This document shows, piece by piece, positions 5,902-5,918 of a stretch of DNA of 5,918 nt. This DNA is from Desulfobacterales bacterium (GTDB lineage: Bacteria > Desulfobacterota > DSM-4660 > Desulfatiglandales > Desulfatiglandaceae). How positions within the stretch are numbered: position 1 is the stretch's first letter; every line of letters begins with the position of its first letter. The stretch is taken from contig JAKLQB010000036.1 in the NCBI GenBank assembly GCA_022013615.1, positions 1 to 5,918 of the forward strand, given 5' to 3'. A model generated the notes under the pieces. The model was not told the origin of the DNA. It did no database searches and saw only the letters and a program-made list of their open reading frames with translations. A program made the position numbers and the translations under genes.

Positions 5902-5918
5902 ATGAGTGAGAACCCAAA
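5902..5918 (+). CDS. Start of a further gene, cut by the window edge
   Basis: ATG at 5902 begins MSENP and stays open to the last base. GGAG at 5891-5894 sits seven bases upstream, the same arrangement as the other operon genes, and the gap to the preceding stop is 18 bases. An earlier ATG at 5895 ends after four codons and is excluded. Five codons cannot identify the product. From the context, a medium and a small subunit still lacking their own large subunit, I infer a second molybdopterin-binding subunit, but an accessory maturation protein or another gene is possible. Confidence 0.45.

Overview
The window is mostly one plus-strand operon for molybdenum-containing hydroxylases of the xanthine dehydrogenase / aldehyde oxidoreductase family, in the split three-subunit form typical of anaerobic and other bacteria: a large molybdopterin subunit, a medium FAD subunit and a small two-[2Fe-2S] subunit. 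Roughly even base composition, split subunits, tandem family paralogues and nearby cupin-type genes fit an anaerobic bacterium such as a Desulfobacterota/syntroph-like or Firmicutes lineage. That taxonomic guess is inference only; no marker gene is present.

Layout. Positions 1-129 are the 3' end of a cupin protein. Positions 130-513 hold no intact gene, but contain an 11-bp (13 with a wobble) inverted repeat near the end of the first cupin, a 60-codon frame with no start codon at its head, and a 57-nt imperfect palindrome at 428-484. Positions 514-744 encode a cupin domain that looks like the C-terminal piece of an HTH-cupin type regulator. Its missing upstream part seems to lie in another frame (about 314-553), interrupted by a stop and a one-base frame offset, so this regulator is probably decayed.

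The operon then runs almost without gaps: large subunit (771-3113), FAD subunit 1 (3133-4017), Fe-S subunit 1 (4017-4481, overlapping the previous stop by one base), a 59-nt gap, FAD subunit 2 (4541-5407), Fe-S subunit 2 (5410-5883), and the first codons of another gene (5902 onward) cut by the window edge.

How the genes work together: the large subunit should hydroxylate (or reduce) a substrate at Mo. Electrons then pass through the two [2Fe-2S] clusters of the small subunit to FAD in the medium subunit and on to an acceptor. A complete second medium/small pair follows, so the operon either encodes two enzymes, the second large subunit lying just beyond 5918, or one catalytic subunit with alternative electron-transfer partners. 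The large subunit keeps the catalytic Glu but lacks the residues that bind purines in true xanthine dehydrogenases, so its substrate is unknown. No XdhC-like maturation factor, transporter or further substrate-pathway gene is inside the window to identify the substrate.
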